The notes: generated by a model not told the origin, from the sequence alone. DNA of 64,000 nt from Paludibacteraceae bacterium (GCA_017551675.1 JAFZLC010000041.1:1-64000); one strand, 5' to 3'. Positions 26,546 to 36,786 are shown, counted from the first letter of the stretch. Translations and numbers: made by a program.

Positions 26546-27331
26546 ATGGTTCTAATCGATACTCACTCTCATATCTACGAAGATGATTTCAACGACGACA
26601 GAGATGACGTCATCTCTCGCCTTCTTCAAAACAACGTAAAAAAGGTCCTACTCCCCAATATCGACCTTCCAAGCCTGCCCAAAATGCTCGCTCTCGAAGA
26701 ACAAGACCCCGTGCTATTCTCGTCAATGAACGGTCTGCACCCCACTAGCGTCAAAGAGGACTACCGAGCTCAACTGGATGCTCTCTATCCTTCCTTCTCG
26801 CAACATAACTATTGCGCTGTCGGTGAAATCGGACTCGACTTCTACTGGGATAGAACCTTTGAAAAAGAACAAATCATTGCCTTCGAAGAACAAGTCGATT
26901 GGGCAATCCAAATGGACCTTCCCCTCGCTCTTCACGTTAGAAAAGCACTCCCTGAAATAATCGCCAGTCTGAAGAAATTTGACAAATGTAAACTTCATGG
27001 CGTATTTCACAGTTTCTCTGGCTCTTACGAGATGTCAAAGGAGATTGAACGATTGGGCGACTTCTATTTCGGAATCAACGGTGTTGTTACTTTTAAAAAC
27101 GCAGGCGTCGCTGAAGTGGTGAAAAAACTACCCCTCGAACGAATTCTCCTAGAAACAGATTGTCCCTACCTCACTCCGGTTCCATTCCGTGGGAAAAGAA
27201 ATGAAACGAGTTATGTCATCTACGTGGCTGAAAAAATAGCTTCTGTAAAAGAGATCTCTATTGATGATGTTGCGGACCAAACAACTCAAAACGCAAAAGA
27301 TCTGTTCCGCATTTCCATCATCAAAGATTGA
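26546..27331 (+). CDS. tatD: TatD family metal-dependent hydrolase (DNase)
   Basis: 261 residues. TIM-barrel metallohydrolase related to 3'-5' exonucleases. Metal ligands appear in order: DTHSHIYEDDF, the Glu of GEIGLDFYWD, His in LALHVRKA, HGVFHSFSG, and the Asp of LLETDCPYLTP. Length and motifs are standard. Confidence 0.95.
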   Translation: MVLIDTHSHIYEDDFNDDRDDVISRLLQNNVKKVLLPNIDLPSLPKMLALEEQDPVLFSSMNGLHPTSVKEDYRAQLDALYPSFSQHNYCAVGEIGLDFYWDRTFEKEQIIAFEEQVDWAIQMDLPLALHVRKALPEIIASLKKFDKCKLHGVFHSFSGSYEMSKEIERLGDFYFGINGVVTFKNAGVAEVVKKLPLERILLETDCPYLTPVPFRGKRNETSYVIYVAEKIASVKEISIDDVADQTTQNAKDLFRISIIKD

Positions 27332-27384
27332 AACATCTCCTTCTGCCATTTATCTTGGATGGGTTTCATAAATCCCCCCTACAG

Positions 27385-29997
27385 CTATCTCCGTAGGGTA
27401 AAATGGCCAACGACAGGGTCCTTATCTGCAAGTTCTATCACATACCAGTAATCTGTCGTGGGCTGCGGGAATCCATTATATGTGCCATCCCACACAACCG
27501 CTTGATTGTGGTATTTCGCCATCACTTTCCCAAATCGATCGTATATCGTACAACTCAACACCGACGTCGTATGCTCCTCTATCTGCCAATAATCATCCAT
27601 GCCATCTCCATCAGGCGTGAAAAATGATGGTATAAATACTGGCGGCATTTGTACTGTCTGTGTATCGGGAACAGTTTCTTCGCAATCTTCAATCTGCAAA
27701 CTGAGTTGAAAGGATTGTGTATCACACACAGAAAACAAATCTACTCTATATTCATTTCCTTTTCTGATAAAAAGTTTTTCCTCATCGACCTCTTCATCAT
27801 TCTCATACCATATCATTTTTTGCGCATTGGTGTGCAAAATAGACGAGCACTCCACATACGAGCTATCACACAGTGTCTTCTCATCCGTATGAAGCCAAAT
27901 CGGATAGTCTACAAGAATCCTCACCTTCTCATCCACCAAACAGCCCGTCTCCGTGAATCCATACAAATAATACTCCGTGTCCTTCATCGGTGAAACCTTG
28001 GTGTTAGATACATTCCACCGCAAAGAGGATCCTGCATCCTTCACCAGCGATTGCAGATCCAACGTGTCTCCCTGACAGATTGTGTACTCCGTCTGTACAA
28101 TCTGCTGAGCAATCTCAATGGAAAACAGGAACCGAACGCCTTCCATATCTCCCTCTATTACACAGTTTTCTGTTGGCACAAAATAGACGGTTGGATTCAT
28201 CACATCAACATTATAAAACCGGAAATGTCCATCTTCTACTACCTGATATTCATAGGGATAGACAACCTTCATCGGTTCCTTCGAATGAATCGTCAACTCA
28301 TAAGAGTCTTTCTTGTCAAAATCGACTCCCTTGAATTTCAAATAAACGGTATCATTATAGCAATTTAATTTCAGAGAAACCATTGACGGATCATGCTCCA
28401 GCTGATTGGAGCATTGATGTGACTGACACTCCTCCTTCTTCAACAGAATAGAAGACGAATAGAGGTAGGCTCCATAATACAGACGAGGGGTTGGCGAGCA
28501 GTTTTTCACATTCATATTCACAGCCGTTTGCATAGTATCACTTCCACAACCCAGATATTTCAACGTGATGAGATAATCGAGAGAGTCTTTTTGTGTATCC
28601 GACCATTCCATAAGATAGGTTCTAAAATGATTGTATTTCTTTTGCGTCTCATTTATTCGGTTCGATTCATATAGGGAGATGTTTTCGTCCGTATCGAACG
28701 TAACTGAAAGAATCGAATCCATGGATGAAACATAAAAGTAAGCTCTTCGTTCACTGGAAGAACACTCATATTGCACCATCGGGGGCTGCGTTTTACACTT
28801 AGAGACATCCAACGTATCATGTATGAGCAACGTATCACCCAACTCATCAACACACGTTAAAACAACCTCATACCGTTCATTGGATTTTCCTTCGTCGTCC
28901 CAGCACAAAACCGCACATCCCCGATAGGGAAACTTATAGGTTTCCATGTTATAATCTGTTGTGTTTTTATATTTTGGAATAGGACCTGTCGCACCCGACA
29001 AACTTCGGAATGTAGCATCAACGAGTGGTTGATCTGCCCCTATGTAAATAACACCATTACCCGCAGTACACGAATAAGAAACACTGTATGTTGGCTGCGA
29101 TTTGCCTGTACAAAACAATTTTAGATTATGTGTTTCTGAAAATGAAACTTCTGTATGACAAACAGACTCCTCCATAGAGGTGGTGATGCGATATTGATTT
29201 TCATAACTCTCTCCAATAAAAGAATCGCACATCGTATATCCATCTTCTTTTTCCCATGTGACAATTGATGGATGATCATAATAACGTTCTTGCAGGTCAT
29301 CTCCATAGTATAGTTTCACGATGGATGGTTTTACATATTCACACAAAAGCAAGGAATCTCCGCAGATACTCACCTCATCTGGTGGCATGGTTAACGACAA
29401 GCGAAACCTCGTAGGATCAATCACCCCAACCTCATACTCATCATACACCACCTCCGGACATTGTTCATTTGACCCCACCAGCAGCAAATGAATCTGATCT
29501 ACTCCGTATGGAACGATCCCCAAATCAGAGAGATTGGCAACCTCTCTCCCACTCTTTTCTTCTTGCCAATAGATCTTATCGCAATCTTGAGAAAGGAACT
29601 CAATGGGGGGCAAAGGAACTCCCGCACAGACACGAGTGGATTCTGTCACAACACGAACAAGAGGGTTACTTCGAATCCTTATTTTCACAGCTTTGCGGAA
29701 TACAGAGTCTGGCACTTCTTGCTTGGTATACAACAAATGGAAAATGGTATCCCCAGTAGGTTTCAGATAAGAGGATGAAATGTTTTCGCACCCTATCAGT
29801 CGACAGTTGACGGGCACCTCCACCTGATTATCCAGAAAGGTCTGGATAGGGAAACTATCCCCTTGACAGATATAAACACTATCATAATGAAGAATGATAT
29901 CTTCAGAAAATAACGATTGTTCAAAAGAGAACAACAAAACAATAAATAGTAATCGGGCAGACACAAAGCGACAGATTACAAACAAAGTATACTTCAT
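27385..29997 (-). CDS. Large secreted protein with T9SS type B (gliding motility-associated) C-terminal domain
   Basis: 870 residues. Residues 1-31 form a signal peptide. The long middle is beta-rich, Cys-rich and built of Ig-like or SprB-like units (repeated ICQGD and tyrosine-rich stretches such as TICQGDTLDLQSLV). The last 85 residues are a CHU_C/type B sorting domain: PPVFIPSFFTPDGDGMDDYW, then YDRFGKVMAKY, WDGTYNG and YWYVIEL. The family sends proteins through the type IX secretion system to the cell surface. No catalytic domain is visible; an adhesin is possible. Stand-alone gene. Confidence 0.9.
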   Translation of the reverse strand: MKYTLFVICRFVSARLLFIVLLFSFEQSLFSEDIILHYDSVYICQGDSFPIQTFLDNQVEVPVNCRLIGCENISSSYLKPTGDTIFHLLYTKQEVPDSVFRKAVKIRIRSNPLVRVVTESTRVCAGVPLPPIEFLSQDCDKIYWQEEKSGREVANLSDLGIVPYGVDQIHLLLVGSNEQCPEVVYDEYEVGVIDPTRFRLSLTMPPDEVSICGDSLLLCEYVKPSIVKLYYGDDLQERYYDHPSIVTWEKEDGYTMCDSFIGESYENQYRITTSMEESVCHTEVSFSETHNLKLFCTGKSQPTYSVSYSCTAGNGVIYIGADQPLVDATFRSLSGATGPIPKYKNTTDYNMETYKFPYRGCAVLCWDDEGKSNERYEVVLTCVDELGDTLLIHDTLDVSKCKTQPPMVQYECSSSERRAYFYVSSMDSILSVTFDTDENISLYESNRINETQKKYNHFRTYLMEWSDTQKDSLDYLITLKYLGCGSDTMQTAVNMNVKNCSPTPRLYYGAYLYSSSILLKKEECQSHQCSNQLEHDPSMVSLKLNCYNDTVYLKFKGVDFDKKDSYELTIHSKEPMKVVYPYEYQVVEDGHFRFYNVDVMNPTVYFVPTENCVIEGDMEGVRFLFSIEIAQQIVQTEYTICQGDTLDLQSLVKDAGSSLRWNVSNTKVSPMKDTEYYLYGFTETGCLVDEKVRILVDYPIWLHTDEKTLCDSSYVECSSILHTNAQKMIWYENDEEVDEEKLFIRKGNEYRVDLFSVCDTQSFQLSLQIEDCEETVPDTQTVQMPPVFIPSFFTPDGDGMDDYWQIEEHTTSVLSCTIYDRFGKVMAKYHNQAVVWDGTYNGFPQPTTDYWYVIELADKDPVVGHFTLRR

Positions 29998-30060
29998 TTT
30001 TCAAAAATTAGAATTTTTCAAACAACAAAACAAACAGACTGAAAACAGGAAGGGATACGC

Positions 30061-31197
30061 TTATCCTTTTCTATTCAATTCTGTCAAAATAAGACGAGCT
30101 GTCTTCTGTGAAACAGGCTCATCTCCCAATGTCTCAATCAACTGGTCATATCCTGCCAATACCTCATCGCGATACTCTTTTTGAAGCAAACGACCAATCT
30201 CTTTCTTCAAGTTTTCCACCGTAAAATCTTCAATCAGCAATTCGCTCACCAACCGTTTGTTAGCGATCAAATTAACCAACGAGATGTTATCCACCCGAAT
30301 AAACAGGTTCAATATTTGATGGAAAATCCATCCGCCGGAAATCATGTAGACCACAACCTGAGGAACTCTCAACAAGGCAGTTTCTAATGTTGCCGTACCC
30401 GAAGTCACCACAGCCACCTCCGATTGTTGCAACAATTCATAAGTTTCGCCAAAAACGATCTTTGCAGGATAGGATTTCAGGTAAGACTCATATAGTGATT
30501 TATCGATAGAAGGAGCACCGGCGATGACAACCTGATAGTCAGGATATGCAGATGCAGCCTCCAGCATTTTAGGAAGGGAACTTTTTATTTCCTGCACACG
30601 GCTACCAGCCAACAGAGCCAAAACAGGTCGGTCTGGCAAATCATTTCGTTGCAAGAAGGTTTCTCTTGGTTCATTCTTATGCTGACGATTCGCCACAGCA
30701 TCCACACATGGATTGCCGACGTAGTCTACCGTATAATCACGTTGTTTATACCATTCAACCTCAAAAGGAAGGATGGAATAGACCCTATCCACATATTTTT
30801 TGATGGATTTCAACCGATATTCTTTCCAAGCCCACAGTTTAGGAGAGATATAATAAAAGACAGGAACATTTTTCAAGTTCTCCTTTACAAACTGAGCCAT
30901 TTTTAGGTTGAAACTTGGATAATCAACCAAAATCAAGACATCAGGTTGGAAATCCAATATAGCTTGTTTACAATCTTTAATATTCTGAAGTATGGTTCTT
31001 GCATGTAGAAGCACAGGGATAAAGCCCATAAAGGCCATATCCCGATAATGGCGAATCAGTTTACCACCCTGCGCCACCATCAAGTCGCCACCCAAGAAGC
31101 AGAACTCTGCCTGACTATCTTGTTCTTTCAACGCCGCCATTAAATTAGAGGCGTGAAGGTCTCCGGAAGCTTCTCCTGCAATAATGAAATACTTCAT
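30061..31197 (-). CDS. lpxB: Lipid-A-disaccharide synthase
   Basis: 378 residues. It joins UDP-diacylglucosamine to lipid X to make the lipid A disaccharide at the inner membrane. N-terminal IIAGEASGDLHASNLM, then YYISPKLWAWKEYRL, LLAGSRVQEI and VTSGTATLETALL are all typical. It ends the surE-membrane protein-lpxB operon; the preceding gene ends 4 bp before it. Confidence 0.97.
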   Translation of the reverse strand: MKYFIIAGEASGDLHASNLMAALKEQDSQAEFCFLGGDLMVAQGGKLIRHYRDMAFMGFIPVLLHARTILQNIKDCKQAILDFQPDVLILVDYPSFNLKMAQFVKENLKNVPVFYYISPKLWAWKEYRLKSIKKYVDRVYSILPFEVEWYKQRDYTVDYVGNPCVDAVANRQHKNEPRETFLQRNDLPDRPVLALLAGSRVQEIKSSLPKMLEAASAYPDYQVVIAGAPSIDKSLYESYLKSYPAKIVFGETYELLQQSEVAVVTSGTATLETALLRVPQVVVYMISGGWIFHQILNLFIRVDNISLVNLIANKRLVSELLIEDFTVENLKKEIGRLLQKEYRDEVLAGYDQLIETLGDEPVSQKTARLILTELNRKG

Positions 31198-31201
31198 AAC
31201 A

Positions 31202-31510
31202 CTACAATACGATCAATACCATTGAAAGCAAGACAGCAACAATAAGACCTCTAGCGGCCTGCCATCGTTCTGTCTTATATAAGAAAAAGAAAACGAACAT
31301 TGAAGGGAACAAAGCCGCAATCATGTAATTGGAGAAATCGGGCATATTGTACAGTTTTGCCAAGCTTTCATCCATCTGACTGAAAGAGAAAGCACGTCCC
31401 GCAAGGAGACACAAAAGAATCAGTGTCATCAAGAATGAGCCACCCAACCCGATAAAAAAGTTGTCAAAACTTTTCTTCTCCTCTTGTTCTTGGTTTTCAA
31501 ATAGTTCCAT
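31202..31510 (-). CDS. Small three-helix membrane protein between surE and lpxB
   Basis: 102 residues with hydrophobic segments at about 24-42, 60-80 and 85-102, no recognised motif. It overlaps the surE 3' end by 14 bp and is followed by lpxB after 4 bp. Conserved position in Bacteroidales (from memory) suggests a link to lipid A or envelope synthesis; unproven. Confidence 0.8.
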   Translation of the reverse strand: MELFENQEQEEKKSFDNFFIGLGGSFLMTLILLCLLAGRAFSFSQMDESLAKLYNMPDFSNYMIAALFPSMFVFFFLYKTERWQAARGLIVAVLLSMVLIVL

Positions 31511-32273
31511 ATAGATCCTTTAATTGAGACAAACATTCGTAATTGGTCATATCTACCTTCGAAGGGACGATAGATGCACATTGATGAGTTAAAGCCCATT
31601 CGTCCGTGTCTTGCGACTGAGGTTCTCTATCATCAAAATAACCTGCCAAGAGATAGGAAACATCGCCATAATCAGAGACTTTTTGGTCATACTCCTCACT
31701 CCAACGAGCATCCGCCTGACGACAGACTTTCACGCCAGCCAATTCACCTGTTGGGAAATTAACATTGAGATACGTTGCATAAGGCAAAGGATTGTTCAAT
31801 GTCTTCTCGATAATTGATCTCACGACAGGTAAGATATGAGAAAAATCTGCATTTTCATCATGGTCGCACAAAGAGAGTGCAACAGAAGGCACGTTATTAA
31901 CGCAACCTTCAATGGCCGCCCCCACAGTTGCAGAATAGACTGCATTGACAGACGCGTTTGAACCATGATTAATACCAGAGAGCAATAATTCCGGACGTTT
32001 CTCCTTGAATAGAGCGAAGAAAGCCAACTTGACACAATCGACTGGAGTACCCGAGCTCGAATAGACAACAAATCCATCCTCCTTATGCAACATATTGAGT
32101 CGCATAGGTTCCGCATGAGTAATCGCTCTAGACATACCGGATCTTACTCTATCTGGTGCCACCACAACAACATCACCAAATTCGCGAGCGATTTTTATCA
32201 ATTCACAAATGCCTTTAGAATAGACACTATCATCATTTGTTATTAGTATTGTGGGACGACTTGGTTTTTTCAT
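31497..32273 (-). CDS. surE: 5'/3'-nucleotidase SurE
   Basis: 258 residues. Metal-dependent nucleoside monophosphate phosphatase. The metal site is ILITNDDSVYSKGI, the catalytic region SSGTPVDCVKLA, and SGINHGSNASVNAVYSATVGAA follows. Leader gene of surE-membrane protein-lpxB; a -7 box lies 163 bp upstream, so the leader is long and includes an AGGTGA/TCACCT hairpin near 32305-32325. Confidence 0.96.
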   Translation of the reverse strand: MKKPSRPTILITNDDSVYSKGICELIKIAREFGDVVVVAPDRVRSGMSRAITHAEPMRLNMLHKEDGFVVYSSSGTPVDCVKLAFFALFKEKRPELLLSGINHGSNASVNAVYSATVGAAIEGCVNNVPSVALSLCDHDENADFSHILPVVRSIIEKTLNNPLPYATYLNVNFPTGELAGVKVCRQADARWSEEYDQKVSDYGDVSYLLAGYFDDREPQSQDTDEWALTHQCASIVPSKVDMTNYECLSQLKDLYGTI

Positions 32274-32435
32274 AATCTTTTCTTTTTATAATGAATTCGG
32301 GAAAGGTGATACAATAAATTCACCTAAAATCATTCGCAGGAATTCCGACTTTGTAGAAACGATCTGTCTAATAACTCAGTCACTTACAGCATCATCATAT
32401 CTCGCGGATGAGAGAACTCATCTTAATTATATCTG

Positions 32436-32443
32436 CAAAAGTA
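32436..32443 (-). promoter_or_regulatory. -7 promoter box for surE-lpxB
   Basis: TACTTTTG on the minus strand, with no competing box nearer the surE start at 32273. Confidence 0.45.
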
Positions 32444-32482
32444 AAAAAAATAGAAAAAAGAACGAAAGAGGAGAAATAAAAA

Positions 32483-32512
32483 AATGGCGATTTTCGAATG
32501 AAAACCGCCATT
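32483..32512 (-). terminator. Terminator of the infC-rpmI-rplT operon
   Basis: Stem AATGGCG-TTTTC/GAAAA-CGCCATT with GAAT loop, 20 bp past the rplT stop; A-run on the distal side gives a T-run in the transcript. Confidence 0.85.
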
Positions 32513-32531
32513 ATATAAATTTGAGAACCGA

Positions 32532-32882
32532 TTAAGCGTTCTTAACTTTGTTAACAACAGCTTTGAATGCTTCAGGTTGGTTCATAGCCAAATCTGCCAA
32601 CACTTTACGATTCATCTCAACACCAGACTTGTGAATAGCACCCATCAATTGAGAGTAAGACATACCCTCTAGACGAGCAGCAGCGTTGATACGTTGAATC
32701 CATAATGCGCGGAAATTACGCTTTTTATTTCTACGATCGCGGAAAGCATACAAAAGACCCTTTTCCCAAGTGTTCTTTGCAACTGTCCAAACGTTCTTTC
32801 TAGCACCATAGTAACCTCTGGTGAGTTTTAAAATTCTCTTTCTCTTTGCTCTTGAAGCAACGTGATTAACTGATCTAGGCAT
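32532..32882 (-). CDS. rplT: 50S ribosomal protein L20
   Basis: 116 residues. bL20 binds 23S rRNA early in assembly and in other bacteria represses its own operon. Typical start [19 protein letters not shown] and motifs [25 protein letters not shown]. Last gene of infC-rpmI-rplT. Confidence 0.98.
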   Translation of the reverse strand: MPRSVNHVASRAKRKRILKLTRGYYGARKNVWTVAKNTWEKGLLYAFRDRRNKKRNFRALWIQRINAAARLEGMSYSQLMGAIHKSGVEMNRKVLADLAMNQPEAFKAVVNKVKNA

Positions 32883-32959
32883 TTTAGTAAAATTTGTGAC
32901 CGTTAGCGTCTCAATTGAATGAGAACTTCAAGCTAAACAATCGATTAATAATAAGTTTT

Positions 32960-33157
32960 TTAGCGAAGACAAAGCAAGGTTCTTACACTCTTTACATCAG
33001 CTGATGAAACGATTCCATCATGAGTCAATCCCAACTTTTGCTTTTTAGTCTTTTTCGTCAAAATGTGACGTTTAAAAGCATGCTTTCTCTTAATCTTTCC
33101 TGATCCGGTAAGGGCAAACCTCTTTTTGGCACCGGAATTAGTTTTAACTTTTGGCAT
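32960..33157 (-). CDS. rpmI: 50S ribosomal protein L35
   Basis: 65 residues, standard bL35: [20 protein letters not shown] with the basic [13 protein letters not shown] stretch. Lies 32 bp after infC and 77 bp before rplT. Confidence 0.98.
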   Translation of the reverse strand: MPKVKTNSGAKKRFALTGSGKIKRKHAFKRHILTKKTKKQKLGLTHDGIVSSADVKSVRTLLCLR

Positions 33158-33189
33158 TTTTACTTAAAATTTTTAATTATATGAAAATA

Positions 33190-33756
33190 TCATTTCTTCT
33201 TCTTTGGCGATAATTGAATGATCATTCTCTTACCTTCCAACAACGGCAATTGGTCTACCTTTGCATACTCTTCCAAATCATTCGCAAAACGAAGCAATAA
33301 AACCTCTCCTTGCTCTTTGAATAAAATGGATCTTCCTTTGAAGAACACGTATGCTTTCAACTTAGCACCTTCTTGCAAGAATCCAATCGCATGCTTCAAC
33401 TTGAAATTGTAATCATGCTCGTCTGTCTGAGGTCCGAAACGAATCTCCTTCACAACGACCTTGGCTTGCTTTGCCTTATTCTCTTTCTCCTTTTTCTTTA
33501 ATTGATAAAGGAACTTCTGATAATCAGCAACCCTACATACTGGAGGAACAGCATTCGGAGATATTTCTATCAAATCCATCTCCAACTCATCGGCTATGCG
33601 AAGAGCTTCTTCAATGGGATATACTCCTTGTTCCACATTATCACCGACCAAACGAACTTCTTTCTCTCGAATTCGATCATTGATGCGATGCGTCTCTTTT
33701 GAGTTAGTACTTCCCTTTGTCTCGGGTTTCTTAACAAATGGTTTTGTTGCGATAAT
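33190..33756 (-). CDS. infC: Translation initiation factor IF-3, with an AUU (or AUC) start codon
   Basis: 188 residues if started at ATT 33756-33754. The frame between the in-frame stop (33768-33766) and TTG 33651 has no ATG, GTG, TTG or CTG, yet it encodes the conserved N-terminus [19 protein letters not shown] strong ribosome-binding site AGGAGG (33767-33762) lies 5 nt before ATT and 8 nt before the next codon ATC. IF-3 itself rejects such start codons, giving self-repression, as known for E. coli infC. The C-terminal domain is complete ([15 protein letters not shown]). Started at TTG 33651, the first 35 residues would be lost. Confidence 0.95.
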   Translation of the reverse strand: MIATKPFVKKPETKGSTNSKETHRINDRIREKEVRLVGDNVEQGVYPIEEALRIADELEMDLIEISPNAVPPVCRVADYQKFLYQLKKKEKENKAKQAKVVVKEIRFGPQTDEHDYNFKLKHAIGFLQEGAKLKAYVFFKGRSILFKEQGEVLLLRFANDLEEYAKVDQLPLLEGKRMIIQLSPKKKK

Positions 33757-33855
33757 TAAATCCTCCTAACTTTAGTTAAACTTACTGAATATCATTCTGA
33801 TTTACTTAAAGCAAGGTTCTTCTTTCTGTCTCCCCCCTTTTTGGTAAATCGGGTG

Positions 33856-33863
33856 CAAATTTA
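33856..33863 (-). promoter_or_regulatory. -7 promoter box for infC-rpmI-rplT
   Basis: TAAATTTG on the minus strand, 100 bp before the infC start codon, downstream of the thrS terminator. Confidence 0.5.
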
Positions 33864-34133
33864 GTAAAATTTATGACATTATGTATTTTTTTCAACCATT
33901 TTTTATATTGCGCATCATATTTTTTGTCTTCTTACTTCTTTAAAATAAAGGTGGCTTCTTCATGAACTTTTAATGAAATCAGCTCCTCGTATGTTATTCA
34001 CTGACACTAACATCAAACACGCTGTAAATGCAATCACACAAAAAGGAAGCACTCTCCCCTACATCTATTTAGGTGATTTGATTTTTCATCTGACAATCTC
34101 CCTTGATGTTAAGCGTGTATTATTTAACAAAAA

Positions 34134-34165
34134 AAAAATCGGAGGTTGTCTTCCCTCCGATTTTT
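34134..34165 (-). terminator. Terminator of thrS
   Basis: Perfect 12-bp stem AAAAATCGGAGG/CCTCCGATTTTT with an 8-nt loop, 25 bp past the thrS stop. Confidence 0.9.
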
Positions 34166-34189
34166 CACTAAAACTATTTAGGTCTCTTT

Positions 34190-36142
34190 TTATTTGCCTT
34201 TTTGCCAGCTGTTCATCATCGATTCCACCTCATCGTTCAACTTAACAGCGAACTCTTCCAATTTGAGGGATCCCATATCACCCTCTCCTTGTTTTCTAAC
34301 TGACACTTCACCGTTTTCAGCCTCTTTCTCACCGACGATCAACATATAAGGGATTCTCTTTACCTCATTATCACGGATCTTACGTCCGATCTTCTCGTTA
34401 CGATCATCCATAATAGCACGGATATCTCTCTCGTCCAAAAAGTCAACCACCTTCTGTGCATATTCATTGTATTTCTCACTGATTGGCAACACCACCACTT
34501 GCTCTGGTGTCAACCACAATGGGAACTTACCACCTGTATGTTCAATCAATACGGCAACGAAACGCTCCATAGAACCAAATGGTGCACGGTGAATCATGAC
34601 TGGTCTATGTTTTTGATTATCCTCTCCTACATATTCCAATCCGAAACGCTCTGGCAAGTTGTAATCCACCTGAATCGTACCCAACTGCCATCTACGACCA
34701 ATTGCATCCTTAACCATGAAGTCCAACTTAGGACCATAAAAGGCTGCTTCACCATACTCAACTTTTGCTGGCATGTTCTTCTCCTTGCAAGCCTCAACGA
34801 TAGCTGCTTCTGCCTTAGCCCAGTTCTCGTCAGTACCTACATACTTGGTCTTATTATTTGGATCACGAAGTGAAATCTGCGCTTCGAAATTATCAAAATT
34901 CAATGCTTTAAAGATGATAGAAATGATGTCCATCACTCGGATGAACTCATCTTTCACCTGATCTGGACGACAATAGATGTGAGCATCATCCTGTGTGAAC
35001 GAACGCACACGTGTCAATCCGTGCAACTCACCGCTCTGCTCATAACGGTATACCGTTCCGAACTCTGCCAAACGCAAAGGAAGGTCACGATAAGAACGTG
35101 GTTGCCATTTGAAAATCATACAGTGGTGAGGGCAATTCATTGGTTTCAACAAGTAAACCTCTCCCTCCTCTGGTGTAGTGATAGGACGGAAACTGTCTTC
35201 TCCATAATGATCCCAGTGACCTGATGTCACATACAAATCTTTATTTCCAATATGAGGAGTCATTACTTGTTGGTAACCAAACTTCTTTTGAATGCGTTTC
35301 AAGAAATCCTCCAAGCGAAGACGAAGGGCAGTTCCCTTTGGCAACCACATTGGCAATCCCTTGCCCACCATATCAGTAAACATGAACAAGCCAAGTTCCT
35401 TACCAATCTTACGATGGTCGCGTTTCTTAGCCTCTTCCAACAATGCTAAATATTCATCCAACTGCTTCTTCTTAGGGAATGTGATGGCATACAAACGTGT
35501 CAATTGTTTACGTTTCTCATCACCTCTCCAATAAGCTCCCGCCAATGATGTTATCTTAACAGCTTTAATAGGTGACACATCAGGCAAGTGTGGTCCACGG
35601 CACAAATCTGTAAATGATCCTTGCTCATACAAGGTTATCTTACCATCTTCCAACTCACTAATCAACTCAGTCTTGTAGACCTCACCTCTATCTTCAAACA
35701 TCTTCATGGCATCTGCCTTGCTAATGTCTACACGTGTCAGCGTCTGCTTGGTAGCAACGATCTCCATCATCTTCTTCTCGATAGCAGCGAAATCAGCCTC
35801 TTTCAAGACATCCTCACCGAAATCAATATCATAATAGAAACCATTTTCAATAGCTGGTCCAATACCAAACTTTGCCTTAGGATATAATATCTGTATGGCT
35901 TGTGCCATCAAGTGAGCAGATGTATGCCAGAAAGTATGCTTTCCTTCCTCATCATCAAACTTGAATAGCTTAACGGAACAATCCTCATTAATAGGACGAT
36001 TCAAATCACGAATCTCTCCATTTACACCAATAGATAATACTTCTTGAGCCAAACGACTGCTGATACTCTCTGCAATCTGCATACCTGTCGTTCCGTTTTC
36101 ATATTCACGAACAGAACCATCAGGGAATGTCACCTTTATCAT
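34190..36142 (-). CDS. thrS: Threonyl-tRNA synthetase
   Basis: 650 residues from ATG 36142 ([17 protein letters not shown]), the standard TGS-domain start; a start at 36172 would add a non-homologous [10 protein letters not shown]. The TGS and editing domains ([10 protein letters not shown] with the HxxxH-type site) precede the class II core with motif 2 [20 protein letters not shown] and motif 3 GSMERF. The anticodon-binding domain is C-terminal ([13 protein letters not shown]). It is separated from infC by its own terminator. Confidence 0.98.
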   Translation of the reverse strand: MIKVTFPDGSVREYENGTTGMQIAESISSRLAQEVLSIGVNGEIRDLNRPINEDCSVKLFKFDDEEGKHTFWHTSAHLMAQAIQILYPKAKFGIGPAIENGFYYDIDFGEDVLKEADFAAIEKKMMEIVATKQTLTRVDISKADAMKMFEDRGEVYKTELISELEDGKITLYEQGSFTDLCRGPHLPDVSPIKAVKITSLAGAYWRGDEKRKQLTRLYAITFPKKKQLDEYLALLEEAKKRDHRKIGKELGLFMFTDMVGKGLPMWLPKGTALRLRLEDFLKRIQKKFGYQQVMTPHIGNKDLYVTSGHWDHYGEDSFRPITTPEEGEVYLLKPMNCPHHCMIFKWQPRSYRDLPLRLAEFGTVYRYEQSGELHGLTRVRSFTQDDAHIYCRPDQVKDEFIRVMDIISIIFKALNFDNFEAQISLRDPNNKTKYVGTDENWAKAEAAIVEACKEKNMPAKVEYGEAAFYGPKLDFMVKDAIGRRWQLGTIQVDYNLPERFGLEYVGEDNQKHRPVMIHRAPFGSMERFVAVLIEHTGGKFPLWLTPEQVVVLPISEKYNEYAQKVVDFLDERDIRAIMDDRNEKIGRKIRDNEVKRIPYMLIVGEKEAENGEVSVRKQGEGDMGSLKLEEFAVKLNDEVESMMNSWQKGK

Positions 36143-36264
36143 AATTATACTTCTTTTACGGACAGCCCACAAACGCCATCCTTCGTTAAATTATTAAAAA
36201 ACACGCAAAGTTATAACTTTTGATTGAATTACTGAAAGGTCTACTGTAAAATAAAATACTCAAA

Positions 36265-36786
36265 TCAATCAAACTTCAACGACTTTATCATATAATCCAC
36301 TGTGTCCTTCTGCGAATTATTCATATACGAACAATCAATTCCATAGAATCGATCGTCTCTTGCTATAATTCGCATCAACGTACCCATCGACGATTTCTCA
36401 TCGGCGATCTCATACCTGAAACAGGACTCATTCTCATTCACCTCCTTTTCTAACAATTTGAATCCCTCAAATTGAGAAAAGAAATCGATTCGCTCATTGA
36501 CAAAAGAATCCAACGTCATTCCTTGTTGCACTCTTGTAGACATTTCCACACACTGGTACAGAGAATCCTCTGAATACGGTGTAATCGACACTGCTTCGAA
36601 AAGACAGAATGGTTTGTTTGGATTGTGCTCCAAATTCCACGTCTTAGGATACTCCACTGTGAATTTCAAACCTTGATACTCTCCCTTATACGTTGTATAA
36701 GCGTCGTCACTTTTCTTTCCACATGATGCCATGATAAGCAAAGCCGATACAGCAACTGCATAAATAATCTTCTTCATATCTTTCAA
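36265..36786 (-). CDS. Lipoprotein of unknown function, PsbP-like layout
   Basis: 173 residues. Signal peptide II with lipobox IMASC (Cys22). Mature part starts with a charged linker (GKKSDDAYTTYKGE) and then FTVEYPKTWNLE, with the late FRYEIADEK...IARDDRFYGIDC pattern typical of PsbP/MOG1-fold domains. ATG at 36777 (MKKII) is an alternative start. It lies between thrS and a divergent small lipoprotein; no partner evident. Confidence 0.8.
   Translation of the reverse strand: MKDMKKIIYAVAVSALLIMASCGKKSDDAYTTYKGEYQGLKFTVEYPKTWNLEHNPNKPFCLFEAVSITPYSEDSLYQCVEMSTRVQQGMTLDSFVNERIDFFSQFEGFKLLEKEVNENESCFRYEIADEKSSMGTLMRIIARDDRFYGIDCSYMNNSQKDTVDYMIKSLKFD

Larger units (their letters stand above)
33757..34189. 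other. thrS-infC intergenic region
   Basis: 433 bp between thrS and infC on the minus strand. It contains the thrS terminator at 34134-34165 and, at 33856-33863, a TAAATTTG -7 box on the minus strand that fits an infC promoter with a leader of about 90 nt. The rest (33880-34125) holds no gene I can support. AACATCAA and ACACGC motifs recur near 34008-34022 and 34102-34118 in inverted orientation. Confidence 0.6.

Noticed and set aside
27377..27399. CCCTAC/GTAGGG hairpin at the tatD/T9SS cargo boundary as a terminator
   Set aside because: It includes the last codons of the cargo gene and has no T-run on either side; support too weak to list.
32251..32535. Plus-strand open frame of 94 codons before rplT
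   Set aside because: It covers the surE leader and the rplT terminator in antisense; Lys/Asn-rich, typical of random AT-rich sequence.
33973..34245. Plus-strand open frame of 90 codons between thrS and infC
   Set aside because: It runs through the thrS terminator and into the antisense of thrS, has no ribosome-binding site and no recognisable family features.
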